Shown: positions 23,103 through 32,296, numbered from the stretch's first letter. The stretch: 53,115 bases of DNA from Anaerorhabdus sp964386325 (GCA_964386325.1 CAYLQY010000017.1:1-53115), one strand, 5' to 3'. The notes: a model not told the origin generated them from the sequence alone. A program made the numbers and translations.

Positions 23103-25154
23103 CTATAGACCTAACATTGTTAATAATGGATAAATTAGCATATCAATAATTTTAATCGCAACAAATGGCGTAATAACTCCACCTAAACCATAAATCAACA
23201 TATTCTTCGCAAGCATTTTTCCTGATGACATCGGACGATATTTAACCCCACGCATCGCTAATGGAATCAAGCATGGAATAATGATTGCATTGAATATTAA
23301 AGCTGATAAGATTGCGCTTGATGGGCTTGATAAATGCATGATATTTAATACACCAAGTTCTGGAATCGCAAGCATAAACATCGCAGGAATAATCGCAAAG
23401 TATTTCGCAATATCATTCGCAATTGAGAATGTTGTTAAGCTTCCACGCGTAATTAATAATTGCTTACCAATTTCTACAACTTCAAGAATCTTTGTTGGAT
23501 CTGAATCTAAGTCAACCATATTCGCTGCTTCTTTTGCAGCAGTTGTCCCTGAATTCATTGCAAGTCCAACATTTGCTTGAGCAAGTGCTGGCGCATCATT
23601 TGTACCATCACCTGTCATCGCAACAATTTTTCCTTCAGCTTGTTCTTTTTTAATAACATCAATTTTATCTTCTGGTTTACATTCTGCAATGAAACCATCA
23701 ACACCCGCTTCTTTCGCAATTGTTGCGGCAGTAAGCGGATTATCCCCAGTACACATAATTGTTTTGATTCCGATTGCACGCAAACGTTCAAATCTTTCTG
23801 TCATACCTGGTTTAACTGTATCTTTTAAATAAATAACACCTAGTACTTTATTGTTTTCACAAACAGTTAATGGTGTTCCACCAAGCGAAGCAATCTTATC
23901 TACTTGAGCACGTAAATCCGTTGGAATTGTTCCACCTTGGCCAAGTACATATTTTTCAATTGCATCTGATGCACCTTTTCTTATTTTTGTTCCATCAGGT
24001 AAGTCAACACCACTCATTCTTGTTTGTGCAGTAAATTGAATAAACTCTGAACCACTTGTTTCTTCACTATTGTCACCCATTGAACGAGCTAAACTCAATG
24101 TTGATTTTCCTTCAGGTGTTTCATCTTGTAAACTTGTTAAAGCAGCACAACGAATTAAATCTTTCTTATCAGCTTCACCAACCGTTAAGAAGTCAGCAGC
24201 TAAACGATTCCCAAATGTAATCGTTCCTGTTTTATCAAGAATCATTGTGTCAACATCACCACATGCTTCAACTGCTTTTCCAGACATTGCGATAACATTG
24301 AAACGTGTAACACGATCCATACCCGCAATACCAATAGCTGACAACAATCCACCAATGGTCGTTGGAATTAAACAAACTGCTAAAGCAATTAATGTTGATG
24401 TTTGTAATTGTACTCCAGAGTATAAACCAAGAGGATATAAAGTAATGATTACAATTAAGAAGATAATTGTAAGTGAAACAAGTAATGTATTTAATGCAAT
24501 TTCATTAGGTGTCTTTTTACGAGAAGCACCTTCAACTAATGCAATCATACGATCAAGAAAGCTATTTCCAGGATCGGATGTAACACATATTTTTAAACAG
24601 TCTGATACAACAGTCGTTCCCCCTGTTACTGAACAAAAGTCTCCGCCTGATTCACGCACTACTGGTGCAGATTCCCCAGTAATTGCTGATTCATCTACTG
24701 TTGCAATACCTTCAATAACTTCACCATCACTGGGAATAATTTCGCCCATTGAAACTAAGACAATATCACCTTTACGTAAATCACTTGAAGATACTATTTT
24801 TTCAGTTCCATTTGGTAATAGTAAATGTGCTTGAGTATCTTTTTGTGTTTTCTTTAAACTTGCTGCTTGTGCCTTGCCACGACCTTCCGCAACTGATTCC
24901 GCAAAGTTTGCGAATAATAAAGTAATGAATAAAACAAATGACACGATAATGTTATATGTTCTTAAGTTACTTCCTACATCACCAAATAAATCAGGTACAA
25001 AAGATAATACAAGGGTAATCACAAATCCAACTTCAACAACGAACATAACTGGATTCTTTATCATATATCGTGGATCTAATTTTACAAATGATCCAACGAC
25101 TGATTGTTTTAGAATATCTGAAGTAATTAACTTTTGTTTATTCTTTTTGTTCAT
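23103..25154 (-). CDS. kdpB: KdpB, catalytic P-type ATPase subunit
   Basis: A type IA P-type ATPase that hydrolyses ATP to drive K+ uptake. With the start at 25154 the phosphorylated aspartate in DKTGT is Asp307 and the TGES loop ends at Ser162, the same numbers as in E. coli KdpB, which supports this start; it also lies about ten bases after AGGGAG. An earlier in-frame codon at 25199 overlaps kdpA. Other motifs: TGDGTNDAPALA and the ACGDVDTMILDKTGT segment. All catalytic motifs are intact; length 683. Confidence 0.97.
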   Translation of the reverse strand: MNKKNKQKLITSDILKQSVVGSFVKLDPRYMIKNPVMFVVEVGFVITLVLSFVPDLFGDVGSNLRTYNIIVSFVLFITLLFANFAESVAEGRGKAQAASLKKTQKDTQAHLLLPNGTEKIVSSSDLRKGDIVLVSMGEIIPSDGEVIEGIATVDESAITGESAPVVRESGGDFCSVTGGTTVVSDCLKICVTSDPGNSFLDRMIALVEGASRKKTPNEIALNTLLVSLTIIFLIVIITLYPLGLYSGVQLQTSTLIALAVCLIPTTIGGLLSAIGIAGMDRVTRFNVIAMSGKAVEACGDVDTMILDKTGTITFGNRLAADFLTVGEADKKDLIRCAALTSLQDETPEGKSTLSLARSMGDNSEETSGSEFIQFTAQTRMSGVDLPDGTKIRKGASDAIEKYVLGQGGTIPTDLRAQVDKIASLGGTPLTVCENNKVLGVIYLKDTVKPGMTERFERLRAIGIKTIMCTGDNPLTAATIAKEAGVDGFIAECKPEDKIDVIKKEQAEGKIVAMTGDGTNDAPALAQANVGLAMNSGTTAAKEAANMVDLDSDPTKILEVVEIGKQLLITRGSLTTFSIANDIAKYFAIIPAMFMLAIPELGVLNIMHLSSPSSAILSALIFNAIIIPCLIPLAMRGVKYRPMSSGKMLAKNMLIYGLGGVITPFVAIKIIDMLIYPLLTMLGL

Positions 25155-25170
25155 ATATATATTCGTCTCC

Positions 25171-26892
25171 CTAACCCCAAAGTGCGAAATGTTCCGCAAT
25201 TGGTCCTAATGCAAGCGATGGAAAGAAAGTCAACGCCGCAAAGATATAAACAACTACAACTAATATAATTGCGAATGAAATTGTATTTGTGCGAAGACTT
25301 CCTGCTGTTTGATTCACAAAATTCTTTCGCATCAATGATCCCGCAATCGCAAGTTGTAACATAATTGATAAATAACGTCCAAAGAACATAACTAATCCTG
25401 TAGATATATTCCAGAACAACGTATTGTCTGCAAGTCCTTCAAATCCTGAACCATTGTTGGCAGCAGATGAGGCAAACTCATACAATACTTGGCTTAATCC
25501 ATGAAACCCTGGATTCGTTATTCCTGCAAGTCCACTTTGAAGGGATACTGCAAGTGCTGAGAATCCTAATATTAATAACGGATGAATAATAATTGTTAAG
25601 GCAACTAACTTCATCTCACGTCCTTCAATTTTCTTACCTAAATATTCTGGTGTACGACCAATCATAAGTCCGCAAATGAAGACAGCAAGAATGACATACA
25701 TAATCATATTCATAAGACCAACACCTTTACCACCAAAGACAACATTCAACATCATATGAAGCATTGGTACCATACCTCCAAGTGGAGTTAATGTATCATG
25801 CATATTGTTGACTGTTCCAGTTGTAAACGATGTTGTTGTAGTTGTGAATAGAGCCGATTGGGCAATACCGAATCGCACTTCTTTTCCTTCCATACTACCC
25901 ATACCTTGACTTAAACCAAGATTTCCAAGAATTGGATTACCTTGACTTTCAGCCCAGAAACAAACACCTAAACCAATTAAGAACAAAATACTCATTGCCA
26001 TGAAAACTGTAAAACCTTCACGACCGAAGAATTTGTCAATAAATCCTTCTTTTTTACCTTCTCTATTAACCGCAACCATCTTACCAAACATGATGACACA
26101 TGCCCCTGGAAGAAGCATCATTGACCATAATTCAATTAGATTAGTTAGTATTGTTGGATTTTCTAATGGTGTAGCAGAGTTAGCACCTAAGAATCCCCCA
26201 CCATTTGTACCTAAATGCTTGATAATTTCTACTGCTGCTATAGGTCCTGTCGCAATAACTTGATAAGTTCCTTCAAGTGTTTGCGCAATGATATTACCAC
26301 CAAAATTTTGTGGTACACCTTGCCAAACTAGAAGTAATCCCCCAATCAATGAAAATGGAATTAAGATACGTGTTGTGATACGAACTAAATCAACAAAGAA
26401 GTTTCCCATATCATCTTTTGTTTTCCCTGCAAGACCACGAATAAATGCGATACATGCTGCATATCCACTGGACGCAGAGACAAACATCATAAATGTAATA
26501 ACTAACATTTGTGACAAATAACTCAATCCTGTCTCACCAGAATAGTGTTGTAGATTTGTATTTGTCATGAAACTGATAATTGTATTGAATGCCAAATCTG
26601 GATTCATATTTGAAATGCCATTTGGATTAAATAAAGGAATACTTTGAATTCTTAAGATGAGATACCCTATTAAAATCATAACAGCATTAGTTACAACTAA
26701 AGCCACTGCATATTGTTTCCAATTCATTCCATCTGCTGGATTAATTCCACTTATCTTATAAATGAAATTATCGATTCTATTGAATACTGGGTCAGCAAAT
26801 GTACGTTTCCCTGTAGCAATATGATACATATAACGACCTGTTGGTATGACGATAATTAAAAATACGATTAACGTCAAAGCGATTTGAAGCAT
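25171..26892 (-). CDS. kdpA: KdpA, potassium-binding channel subunit
   Basis: 573 residues, ten or so transmembrane segments, homologous to the SKT/Trk superfamily with four pore loops. Recognisable parts: NTNLQHYSGETGLSYLSQM, FLGANSATPLENPT, GTNGGGFLGANSATPLENP and TTTTTSFTTGTVNNMHDTLTPLGGM. KdpA selects K+ in its filter and passes it to KdpB. It lies second in the operon after kdpF; kdpF ends 23 bases upstream and an AGGAGG site precedes the start. Confidence 0.97.
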   Translation of the reverse strand: MLQIALTLIVFLIIVIPTGRYMYHIATGKRTFADPVFNRIDNFIYKISGINPADGMNWKQYAVALVVTNAVMILIGYLILRIQSIPLFNPNGISNMNPDLAFNTIISFMTNTNLQHYSGETGLSYLSQMLVITFMMFVSASSGYAACIAFIRGLAGKTKDDMGNFFVDLVRITTRILIPFSLIGGLLLVWQGVPQNFGGNIIAQTLEGTYQVIATGPIAAVEIIKHLGTNGGGFLGANSATPLENPTILTNLIELWSMMLLPGACVIMFGKMVAVNREGKKEGFIDKFFGREGFTVFMAMSILFLIGLGVCFWAESQGNPILGNLGLSQGMGSMEGKEVRFGIAQSALFTTTTTSFTTGTVNNMHDTLTPLGGMVPMLHMMLNVVFGGKGVGLMNMIMYVILAVFICGLMIGRTPEYLGKKIEGREMKLVALTIIIHPLLILGFSALAVSLQSGLAGITNPGFHGLSQVLYEFASSAANNGSGFEGLADNTLFWNISTGLVMFFGRYLSIMLQLAIAGSLMRKNFVNQTAGSLRTNTISFAIILVVVVYIFAALTFFPSLALGPIAEHFALWG

Positions 26893-26915
26893 TGTGTTTT
26901 CCTCCTATATATTGA

Positions 26916-26996
26916 TTAAAACTTTTCTGGATTTACTAGTGCATACACTAAATACAAACAAAGAAATACTGCAATTAAAGCTAATAAAATAATCAT
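26916..26996 (-). CDS. kdpF: KdpF, small stabilising subunit
   Basis: A 26-residue membrane peptide, MIILLALIAVFLCLYLVYALVNPEKF read in two parts: hydrophobic helix MIILLALIAVFLCLYL and the tail VYALVNPEKF. The Y-L-V-Y-A-L...P-E-K/R-F ending is the KdpF signature. It is preceded by AGGGAGGAAGAA and stands directly before kdpA. KdpF wraps around the KdpA-KdpB interface and stabilises the complex. Too short for ordinary ORF calling. Confidence 0.95.
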   Translation of the reverse strand: MIILLALIAVFLCLYLVYALVNPEKF

Positions 26997-27007
26997 TTCT
27001 TCCTCCC

Positions 27008-27109
27008 TTAGTCGTTACGGTTCATTTGTTTCTTTAACCACTTAATTAACAAGTAAATAAGTCCAAAGCAGATAGCTAATATTAGCAAAACTAGAATATC
27101 GATACCCAC
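27008..27109 (-). CDS. 33-residue single-helix membrane peptide upstream of kdpF
   Basis: A GTG-started ORF, reading MGIDILVLLILAICF then GLIYLLIKWLKKQMNRND, with an AAAGGGTGGTGA site in front. It is a short acidic N-tail, a hydrophobic helix of about 20 residues and a basic end (KWLKKQ). Its stop is 11 bases before kdpF. It lies downstream of the probable KdpE box and so would be expressed with the pump. I do not recognise it. A second KdpF-like accessory peptide or a leader peptide are both possible. Confidence 0.6.
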   Translation of the reverse strand: MGIDILVLLILAICFGLIYLLIKWLKKQMNRND

Positions 27110-27172
27110 TCACCACCCTTTCTTTGGATAATATATTAATAATAGATTATGACTCATAAACGTAGAGTAAGT

Positions 27173-27204
27173 ATTATGCAAACCGTATTAAGATTTCATA
27201 AAGA
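27173..27204 (-). promoter_or_regulatory. kdpFABC promoter with candidate KdpE box
   Basis: Plus-strand ATTAAGA (27187-27193) and ATAAAGA (27198-27204) are direct repeats 11 bp apart, the format of OmpR/PhoB-type sites. A -10 CATAAT lies at 27173-27178 on the minus strand, so the repeats cover the -35 region as for an activator. The same pair occurs upstream of kdpDE. Confidence 0.55.
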
Positions 27205-27356
27205 TTACCTATTATTAAGCATATATCTAAAGTTGTAAGTAGGCTATTTTACTATCCATAACTTTTATTAAGTACCCTTATTTCCACTTTACCAAATCTA
27301 TGGACTAAAAGAATGATACAATACAGCTAGATTAGTAAAGTGAGGCGATAATTATT
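27205..27356. other. gap upstream of kdp and the GNAT gene
   Basis: AT-rich sequence between the kdp promoter and the divergent plus-strand GNAT gene. A TACAAT (27317-27322) may be the -10 of that gene. I saw no c-di-AMP riboswitch or other RNA structure. Confidence 0.5.
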
Positions 27357-27950
27357 ATGGCTAATACTCCAACGCTAGAAACAATTCGTTTACGTTTAAG
27401 AAAGTTCTCAGAAAATGACATAGAAGCTCTACTTATGATATTTAGTGATTTTGAGACCAACACCTACTTACCTTGGTTCCCCATTTCAACACTAGAAGAA
27501 GCGCATACACTTCTAAACTCTCGATACTTAGAAACCTATAAGGAAGAACACGGCTATAATTACGCTATTTGTTTAAAGACAGATAATATTCCAATAGGTT
27601 ATATAAATGCTAGTACAGATGAAAGCCATGATCTTGGTTATGGTTTACGCAAAGATTTTTGGCATAAAGGCATTATGACTGAAGCAGGAAAAGCAGTAAT
27701 TGAGCAACTAAAAAAAGATGGAATTCCTTACATTACAGCTACCCATGACATAAAGAATAGTCGCAGTGGTGAAGTTATGAAACATTTAGGCATGACTTAT
27801 CAATACTCTTATGAAGAACTATGGAAACCTAAAAATATACTAGTTACCTTTCGCATGTATCAATTAAACTTTGATAAGAAAGATACAAATATATACAAAG
27901 TCTACTGGAATAAATACGCAAATCACTTTATAGAAACAGATATTGAATGA
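27357..27950 (+). CDS. GNAT family N-acetyltransferase
   Basis: 197 residues of the RimJ/RimL type: LETIRLRLRKFSENDIEALLMIF at the start, then GYGLRKDFWHKGIMTEAGKAVIEQL carrying the acetyl-CoA loop, and DIKNSRSGEVMKHLGMTYQYSYEE. The substrate cannot be read from the sequence; related enzymes acetylate ribosomal proteins or antibiotics. A single gene transcribed against the kdp genes on both sides, ending in a bidirectional terminator shared with kdpE. Confidence 0.9.
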   Translation: MANTPTLETIRLRLRKFSENDIEALLMIFSDFETNTYLPWFPISTLEEAHTLLNSRYLETYKEEHGYNYAICLKTDNIPIGYINASTDESHDLGYGLRKDFWHKGIMTEAGKAVIEQLKKDGIPYITATHDIKNSRSGEVMKHLGMTYQYSYEELWKPKNILVTFRMYQLNFDKKDTNIYKVYWNKYANHFIETDIE

Positions 27951-27964
27951 CCATAAATAACAAA

Positions 27965-27997
27965 AAAAACAAAACGATTTTCTCGCTTTGTTTTTTT
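27965..27997. terminator. bidirectional terminator (GNAT / kdpE)
   Basis: Arms aaacaaaacga (27967-27977) and tcgctttgttt (27983-27993) pair except for one mismatch; T runs on both strands. Confidence 0.75.
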
Positions 27998-28006
27998 AAT
28001 AATCGA

Positions 28007-28705
28007 TTACAGTTTTGTCATCCGATAACCAACTCCCACATGAGTTTGAATCATTGGTTGTTCGGATTCTTTTTTATTTATTTTCTTTCTTAGTGTAGCC
28101 ATGAACACTCGTAATGAGGCAACATCACTTTCCCATGAACTACCCCAAATCTCTTTAGTAATAAAGGAATGAGTTAAAACTTTCCCCACATTCTTTGATA
28201 ATAAACAAAGTAATTTATACTCAATTGGTGTTAAATGTACTTCTTCATTATTCAAATATGCGCAGCCTGCTGCATAATCAATTCTTAAATCACCATTAGT
28301 GAAGATAGCTTGTTCAGCACCTAAACCAGATTGATTCGCTACTAAACGACGTATTGTTACTCTTAATCGAGCTAGTAATTCTTCTACTGAAAATGGTTTA
28401 GTCAAATAATCATCTGCCCCAACATCTAATGCATCAATCTTATCACTATCTTCAGAGCGCGCACTCAAGACAATAATTGGAACATTGGACCATGATCGTA
28501 TCTTTTTAATTACTTCGATTCCATCCATATCAGGTAATCCCAAATCCAATAATACAATATCTGGATTATAAGTAGATGCTTCCAAAATTGCTGTTTGTCC
28601 ATTCGGCGCAACATGATAGCGATACTCATGAGTCTCTAATGTTGTGCTTATTAGATTGCGAATTGCCGAATCATCTTCAACAACTAAAATTAATGGTTTA
28701 ATCAT
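28007..28705 (-). CDS. kdpE: KdpE, response regulator
   Basis: A 232-residue OmpR-type regulator. The receiver has the acidic pocket DD at 11-12, the phosphate acceptor Asp54 in VLLDLGLPDMDG and a conserved Lys in YLTKPFSVEEL. The C-terminal winged helix ends in HVGVGYRM. It binds direct repeats with 11-bp spacing, which are seen upstream of both kdp units. It is the second gene of kdpDE, with its first eight bases overlapping the end of kdpD. Confidence 0.97.
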   Translation of the reverse strand: MIKPLILVVEDDSAIRNLISTTLETHEYRYHVAPNGQTAILEASTYNPDIVLLDLGLPDMDGIEVIKKIRSWSNVPIIVLSARSEDSDKIDALDVGADDYLTKPFSVEELLARLRVTIRRLVANQSGLGAEQAIFTNGDLRIDYAAGCAYLNNEEVHLTPIEYKLLCLLSKNVGKVLTHSFITKEIWGSSWESDVASLRVFMATLRKKINKKESEQPMIQTHVGVGYRMTKL

Positions 28706-31394
28706 GTAGCTCTACCTCCTCAATTGGTAATGTGAATCTAAATGTTGATCCTGTAGGTTTATTATCTTTAACTGTGATTTCTCCACCATGGACATTGATA
28801 ATCGATTTACATAAAGCTAATCCTAAACCTAAACTACGGTGACTATCCGCAACTTTAGTAACGGTTGTGTAGAATCGATCAAATATTCTTGGCTTATCTT
28901 CATCCTTAATTCCAGGTCCATTGTCAGAAACTTCTACGACAACAAACTTATCTTGCTTATAACTAATTATACTTATTACTGAGCCTTCTGGTGTGTATTT
29001 AATCGCATTATCAACTAAGTTGATAATAACTTGAACAATTAGTTTGGCATCCATCATTGCTAAAATAAATTGATCATTCTCATGAACCACAATTTCATGT
29101 TCATTCTTATGATGATTGATATGGCGTAATGCTTCATCAATCACTTCATCAATTAATTCAGCAGTAATCTTTAAATGCAGTGTTCCATCTTCCAGTTTTG
29201 TAACTGCCAAGAGATTTTCAACTAAATTGATTAACCAAATTGAATCTTCATAAATATCTGTGTAAAGTTGTCTTCGTTTTTCTACCGTTAGTTTTTCTTC
29301 GCTTGCAAGTAAGACACCTGCATTACCAGATATTGATGTAAGTGGTGTTCTTAAGTCATGCGATATTGAACGCAATAAGTTAGCTCGTAGTTGTTCATTT
29401 TTCGCAAGAATTGCAGTTTGTTCTTTCTCTTCCGCAACCTTTTGATTTTCTAATGCTAATGCGCATTCACCTGCAATCGATAAAATAATATTGTTTTCAA
29501 AGGCATCTGGAATTTCATTGCCTTTCATCCTTATACCTAATACACCATATACATTTTGCTTAACACGGATTGCTAAATAATGGCACTTGGCATTTGATAA
29601 TGTATTTGTCGCAGCTCCTGAATGCTTATTATTTTTATATGACCACATCGCAACCGCTCGTTCATTTTCACTTAAACATGAATCATCTTTTTCATATTCT
29701 GAAGCGTAAAATATTTGAGGGTCTGCAAGTGTTTCACCATCCGCTAAGTAAACAATGATATCTTTTCCCAATAATTTGATTAATTGATTCGCAAAGACAG
29801 AAATAATACCATCCTTGTCTTTTTCCATTTGTAATAATTGATTAGTATCCAAAAGTATTTTTGTTCTAAATGCAACCTGTGCTGATTTCTTGGCATTCTT
29901 TTTAATTTTAACGGCAAGAGTTCCAGTTATAAATGCTGCAATAAACATAATTAAGAATGTTACTGGATACCCTGAATCATATGCATTTAATGTATAGCGC
30001 GGATCGGTAAAGAAGAAATTGAATATTAATACACTCACAATGGATGAAACCAAGCTATATATTCTTTGCGTTGTTACAATTGCGATAACTAATACAGCCA
30101 AGATATAAATTGTTATAATGTTTGCTTCACTAAATCTTAATTCATAGAAGAAGAATCCAATAATTGTTGTAAGCGCAAGAATACCGACACTTTTAATAAA
30201 ATCTTTCCATAAGAAATCTACCGGTTCAAATTTTATCTTTCGTTGTTGATACGGTACAACTTCTTTATCAGGAATAACATAGATATCGAGGTTTGGTGAA
30301 TACGTTGATAGCTTTTCAATTAATGATGGTTTACTAAAGAAGAATCTTCGCTTAGCACTGTTTCTTCCAATTACAATTTTTGATACTCCTGACAATCGTG
30401 AAAACTCTACGATTTGCATCGCTATGTCATCACCATAACCTATTTCAAGCGTTGCACCTAGTTGTTGTGCTAAACGCATATTTGTTCTTAAACGATTTCT
30501 ATTCTCGTCACTCATCGAAGAAAAGTCAGGTGTTTCAACAAATAAAGCCGTAAGTCTTCCTTTAAATGCACTCGCCATTCTTGCTGCTGTACGAATAATT
30601 TTAGAGTTGGTTGGAGACGATGAAAGACACACAAGAATATGTTCTTCTGTAAAATAATCATTTCTACTTTTTGAACGTGCATCTTCTACTCTTTTATTAA
30701 CACGATCCGCACATCGCCGTAAGGCTATCTCTCTTAGGGCAATTAAATTTTCAACATTAAAGAAATTGGTCAATGCTCGTTGTGCTTGTTCACTACGATA
30801 TATCTTACCTTCATTAAGACGTGTTAATAGTTCTTGTGGCTCAATATCAACTAAACCTACTTGATCCGCACCATCAAAAACACTGTCTGGTATTCTCTCT
30901 CTAACTAAAACACCGGTAATAGATGCAACCACATCATTTAAGCTTTCAATGTGTTGAACGTTAATTGTTGTATAAACATCAATACCCATATTTATTAATT
31001 CTTCAACATCTTGATATCGTTTATCATGACGACTTCCCACAACATTGGTATGAGCCAACTCATCCACAAGGACTAGTTCAGGATTTCTTTTGATTGTTGC
31101 ATCAAGATCAAATTCATGTAATTTTATATTATTGTATACTACTTCTTTTGGTGGAATGATTTCCAAACCTTCTAATAAAGCGGTTGTTTGAGGACGTGCA
31201 TGTGGTTCAACATATCCACACACAACATCTACACCACGTCTTTTTGCTTCATGGGCAGCCATCAACATTGAATAGGTTTTACCCACTCCTGCAGCATAGC
31301 CAAAAAATATCTTTAAGTTACCTTTTTTCTTTTCATCACTATTACTTCGTATCATACGAAGTAAGTCTTCTGGGTTTGCTCTATCAGTAACCAC
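28698..31394 (-). CDS. kdpD: KdpD, turgor/K+ sensor histidine kinase
   Basis: A sensor kinase of 898 residues when read from the GTG at 31394, which lies eight bases after GAGG; a GTG at 31403 touches the same site and is less likely. Domains: an N-terminal KdpD domain with Walker A GYAAGVGKTYSML and Walker B LVLVDELAHTN; a UspA-like region (HILVCLSSSPTNSKIIRTAARMA); four membrane helices near 400-510; a GAF-like part; then HisKA (SISHDLRTPLTSI) and HATPase (DNGPGIKDEDKPRIFDRFY). It controls KdpE in response to low K+ or osmotic stress. Confidence 0.96.
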   Translation of the reverse strand: MVTDRANPEDLLRMIRSNSDEKKKGNLKIFFGYAAGVGKTYSMLMAAHEAKRRGVDVVCGYVEPHARPQTTALLEGLEIIPPKEVVYNNIKLHEFDLDATIKRNPELVLVDELAHTNVVGSRHDKRYQDVEELINMGIDVYTTINVQHIESLNDVVASITGVLVRERIPDSVFDGADQVGLVDIEPQELLTRLNEGKIYRSEQAQRALTNFFNVENLIALREIALRRCADRVNKRVEDARSKSRNDYFTEEHILVCLSSSPTNSKIIRTAARMASAFKGRLTALFVETPDFSSMSDENRNRLRTNMRLAQQLGATLEIGYGDDIAMQIVEFSRLSGVSKIVIGRNSAKRRFFFSKPSLIEKLSTYSPNLDIYVIPDKEVVPYQQRKIKFEPVDFLWKDFIKSVGILALTTIIGFFFYELRFSEANIITIYILAVLVIAIVTTQRIYSLVSSIVSVLIFNFFFTDPRYTLNAYDSGYPVTFLIMFIAAFITGTLAVKIKKNAKKSAQVAFRTKILLDTNQLLQMEKDKDGIISVFANQLIKLLGKDIIVYLADGETLADPQIFYASEYEKDDSCLSENERAVAMWSYKNNKHSGAATNTLSNAKCHYLAIRVKQNVYGVLGIRMKGNEIPDAFENNIILSIAGECALALENQKVAEEKEQTAILAKNEQLRANLLRSISHDLRTPLTSISGNAGVLLASEEKLTVEKRRQLYTDIYEDSIWLINLVENLLAVTKLEDGTLHLKITAELIDEVIDEALRHINHHKNEHEIVVHENDQFILAMMDAKLIVQVIINLVDNAIKYTPEGSVISIISYKQDKFVVVEVSDNGPGIKDEDKPRIFDRFYTTVTKVADSHRSLGLGLALCKSIINVHGGEITVKDNKPTGSTFRFTLPIEEVELHD

Positions 31395-31596
31395 AAAATT
31401 CACCTCAAGTCTTTGACTAATACTAATTTTACTATAACATTACTAAAGAAGTAAAAGAATCATCCTTTACTTCAATTTTAGAAATTTTATACTTATTTCA
31501 TTAATTGACACATACACATTCTTTCAAGAAATTCTCTTTATGCTTATCAGTGTATCAAATGCACTCCTAATATTCTATAAACAAATACCCCATCAC

Positions 31597-31614
31597 ATAA
31601 AGATTGTATAAAGA
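31597..31614 (-). promoter_or_regulatory. candidate KdpE box upstream of kdpDE
   Basis: Two perfect ATAAAGA copies (31597-31603 and 31608-31614 on the plus strand) lie 11 bp apart, as in the kdpFABC promoter. They are between the end of a small membrane ORF and kdpD, about 200 bp before kdpD. It suggests that kdpDE is also under its own control. Confidence 0.55.
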
Positions 31615-31617
31615 TAG

Positions 31618-31785
31618 TTATTTTATAAGCATTTCTAATACTTGAACGCCAGAGCATACTGCGATAATTAAACAAGCTGGCAATATGACGAAAGAAAATA
31701 ATATCAAGATGAATGGATGATTTTTTGCTAAATCTACCATTGCTCTATCAAACATTTGTTCTAATCCCATAAATTCTTTAAACAT
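31618..31785 (-). CDS. small membrane protein upstream of kdpD
   Basis: A 55-residue protein, MFKEFMGLEQMFDRAMV at its start followed by one hydrophobic helix (FILILFSFVILPACLIIAVC). The start at 31785 follows an AGAGGGG site; an earlier ATG lies in that site. It has no recognised homologue. It lies 200 bp before kdpD on the same strand, with the KdpE box in between, so it may be unrelated to Kdp. Confidence 0.55.
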   Translation of the reverse strand: MFKEFMGLEQMFDRAMVDLAKNHPFILILFSFVILPACLIIAVCSGVQVLEMLIK

Positions 31786-31869
31786 ATTAACCCCTCTTTT
31801 CATACTTCTAGCATAAAATAGAAGTTGTTAAGTATGTGTAAGTGTATTCATGAAACCCATTAAAACTTT

Positions 31870-31902
31870 ATAAAGAAAAAGAAGGGATATTTTCCCTTCT
31901 TT
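31870..31902 (-). terminator. Rho-independent terminator
   Basis: Arms agaaggga (31880-31887) and tcccttct (31893-31900) with a short loop and a T-rich tail on the minus strand, ending the Cys-rich membrane protein gene. Confidence 0.75.
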
Positions 31903-32296
31903 AGTCTCTTCTTCTTTTTCTAAGAGCTAGAAGCCCTAAGACTGTTAAAGCTGATGCAAGAATTACGCCTCCAGCAATGTATAATGTTTTCTTATTTTCT
32001 ACAGGACAACAGTCAGAGCAGCAGTCAGTTGATTCTCCATTAAGAGCAACTTCCATTTGCTTACCATTTGGCAATAATACTTCAACGAGTAATTTATTGT
32101 TTTTGACTGTATAATTAAGAACTTTGACATCCACTGCATTTCCCTTATCATCAACAACTTGAATATAGGAAGCTACTTTCTCATCACTCAAATCATCTAG
32201 ATTAATTTTATCTACAAAATGATTTGCTGTGTATTGAGTTTCTTTCGTTTCAGTTGTTTCGTCTATGGTTTCTTGTACTTTTTTATCATCAACCAT
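31901..32296 (-). CDS. Cys-rich tail-anchored protein of unknown function
   Basis: 131 residues without signal peptide: a charged start (DDKKVQETIDETTETKET), a mixed domain with IQVVDDKGNAVDVKVLNYTVKNNKLLVEVLLPNGKQMEV, then ESTDCCSDCCPVENKK. A single C-terminal helix (TLYIAGGVILASALTVLGLLA) ends in RKRRRD. The double pair CC-SD-CC could bind metal or form disulfides. The shape, with a membrane helix followed by basic residues, resembles a sortase-like tail but no LPXTG motif is present and there is no signal peptide. I do not recognise the family. AGGAGG precedes the start. Confidence 0.65.
   Translation of the reverse strand: MVDDKKVQETIDETTETKETQYTANHFVDKINLDDLSDEKVASYIQVVDDKGNAVDVKVLNYTVKNNKLLVEVLLPNGKQMEVALNGESTDCCSDCCPVENKKTLYIAGGVILASALTVLGLLALRKRRRD

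Noticed and set aside
24070..24834. Long plus-strand ORF of 254 codons inside kdpB
   Set aside because: Shadow of a highly conserved gene on the other strand; no homology and no start signals.
27110..27356. Possible c-di-AMP (ydaO-type) riboswitch before kdp
   Set aside because: Such riboswitches control kdp in some Firmicutes, but the gap lacks their conserved motifs and is too short in front of the first ORF.
22430..31394. The kdp genes as a new transport system
   Set aside because: All subunits and motifs are standard; only the small ORFs and the boxes are of interest.
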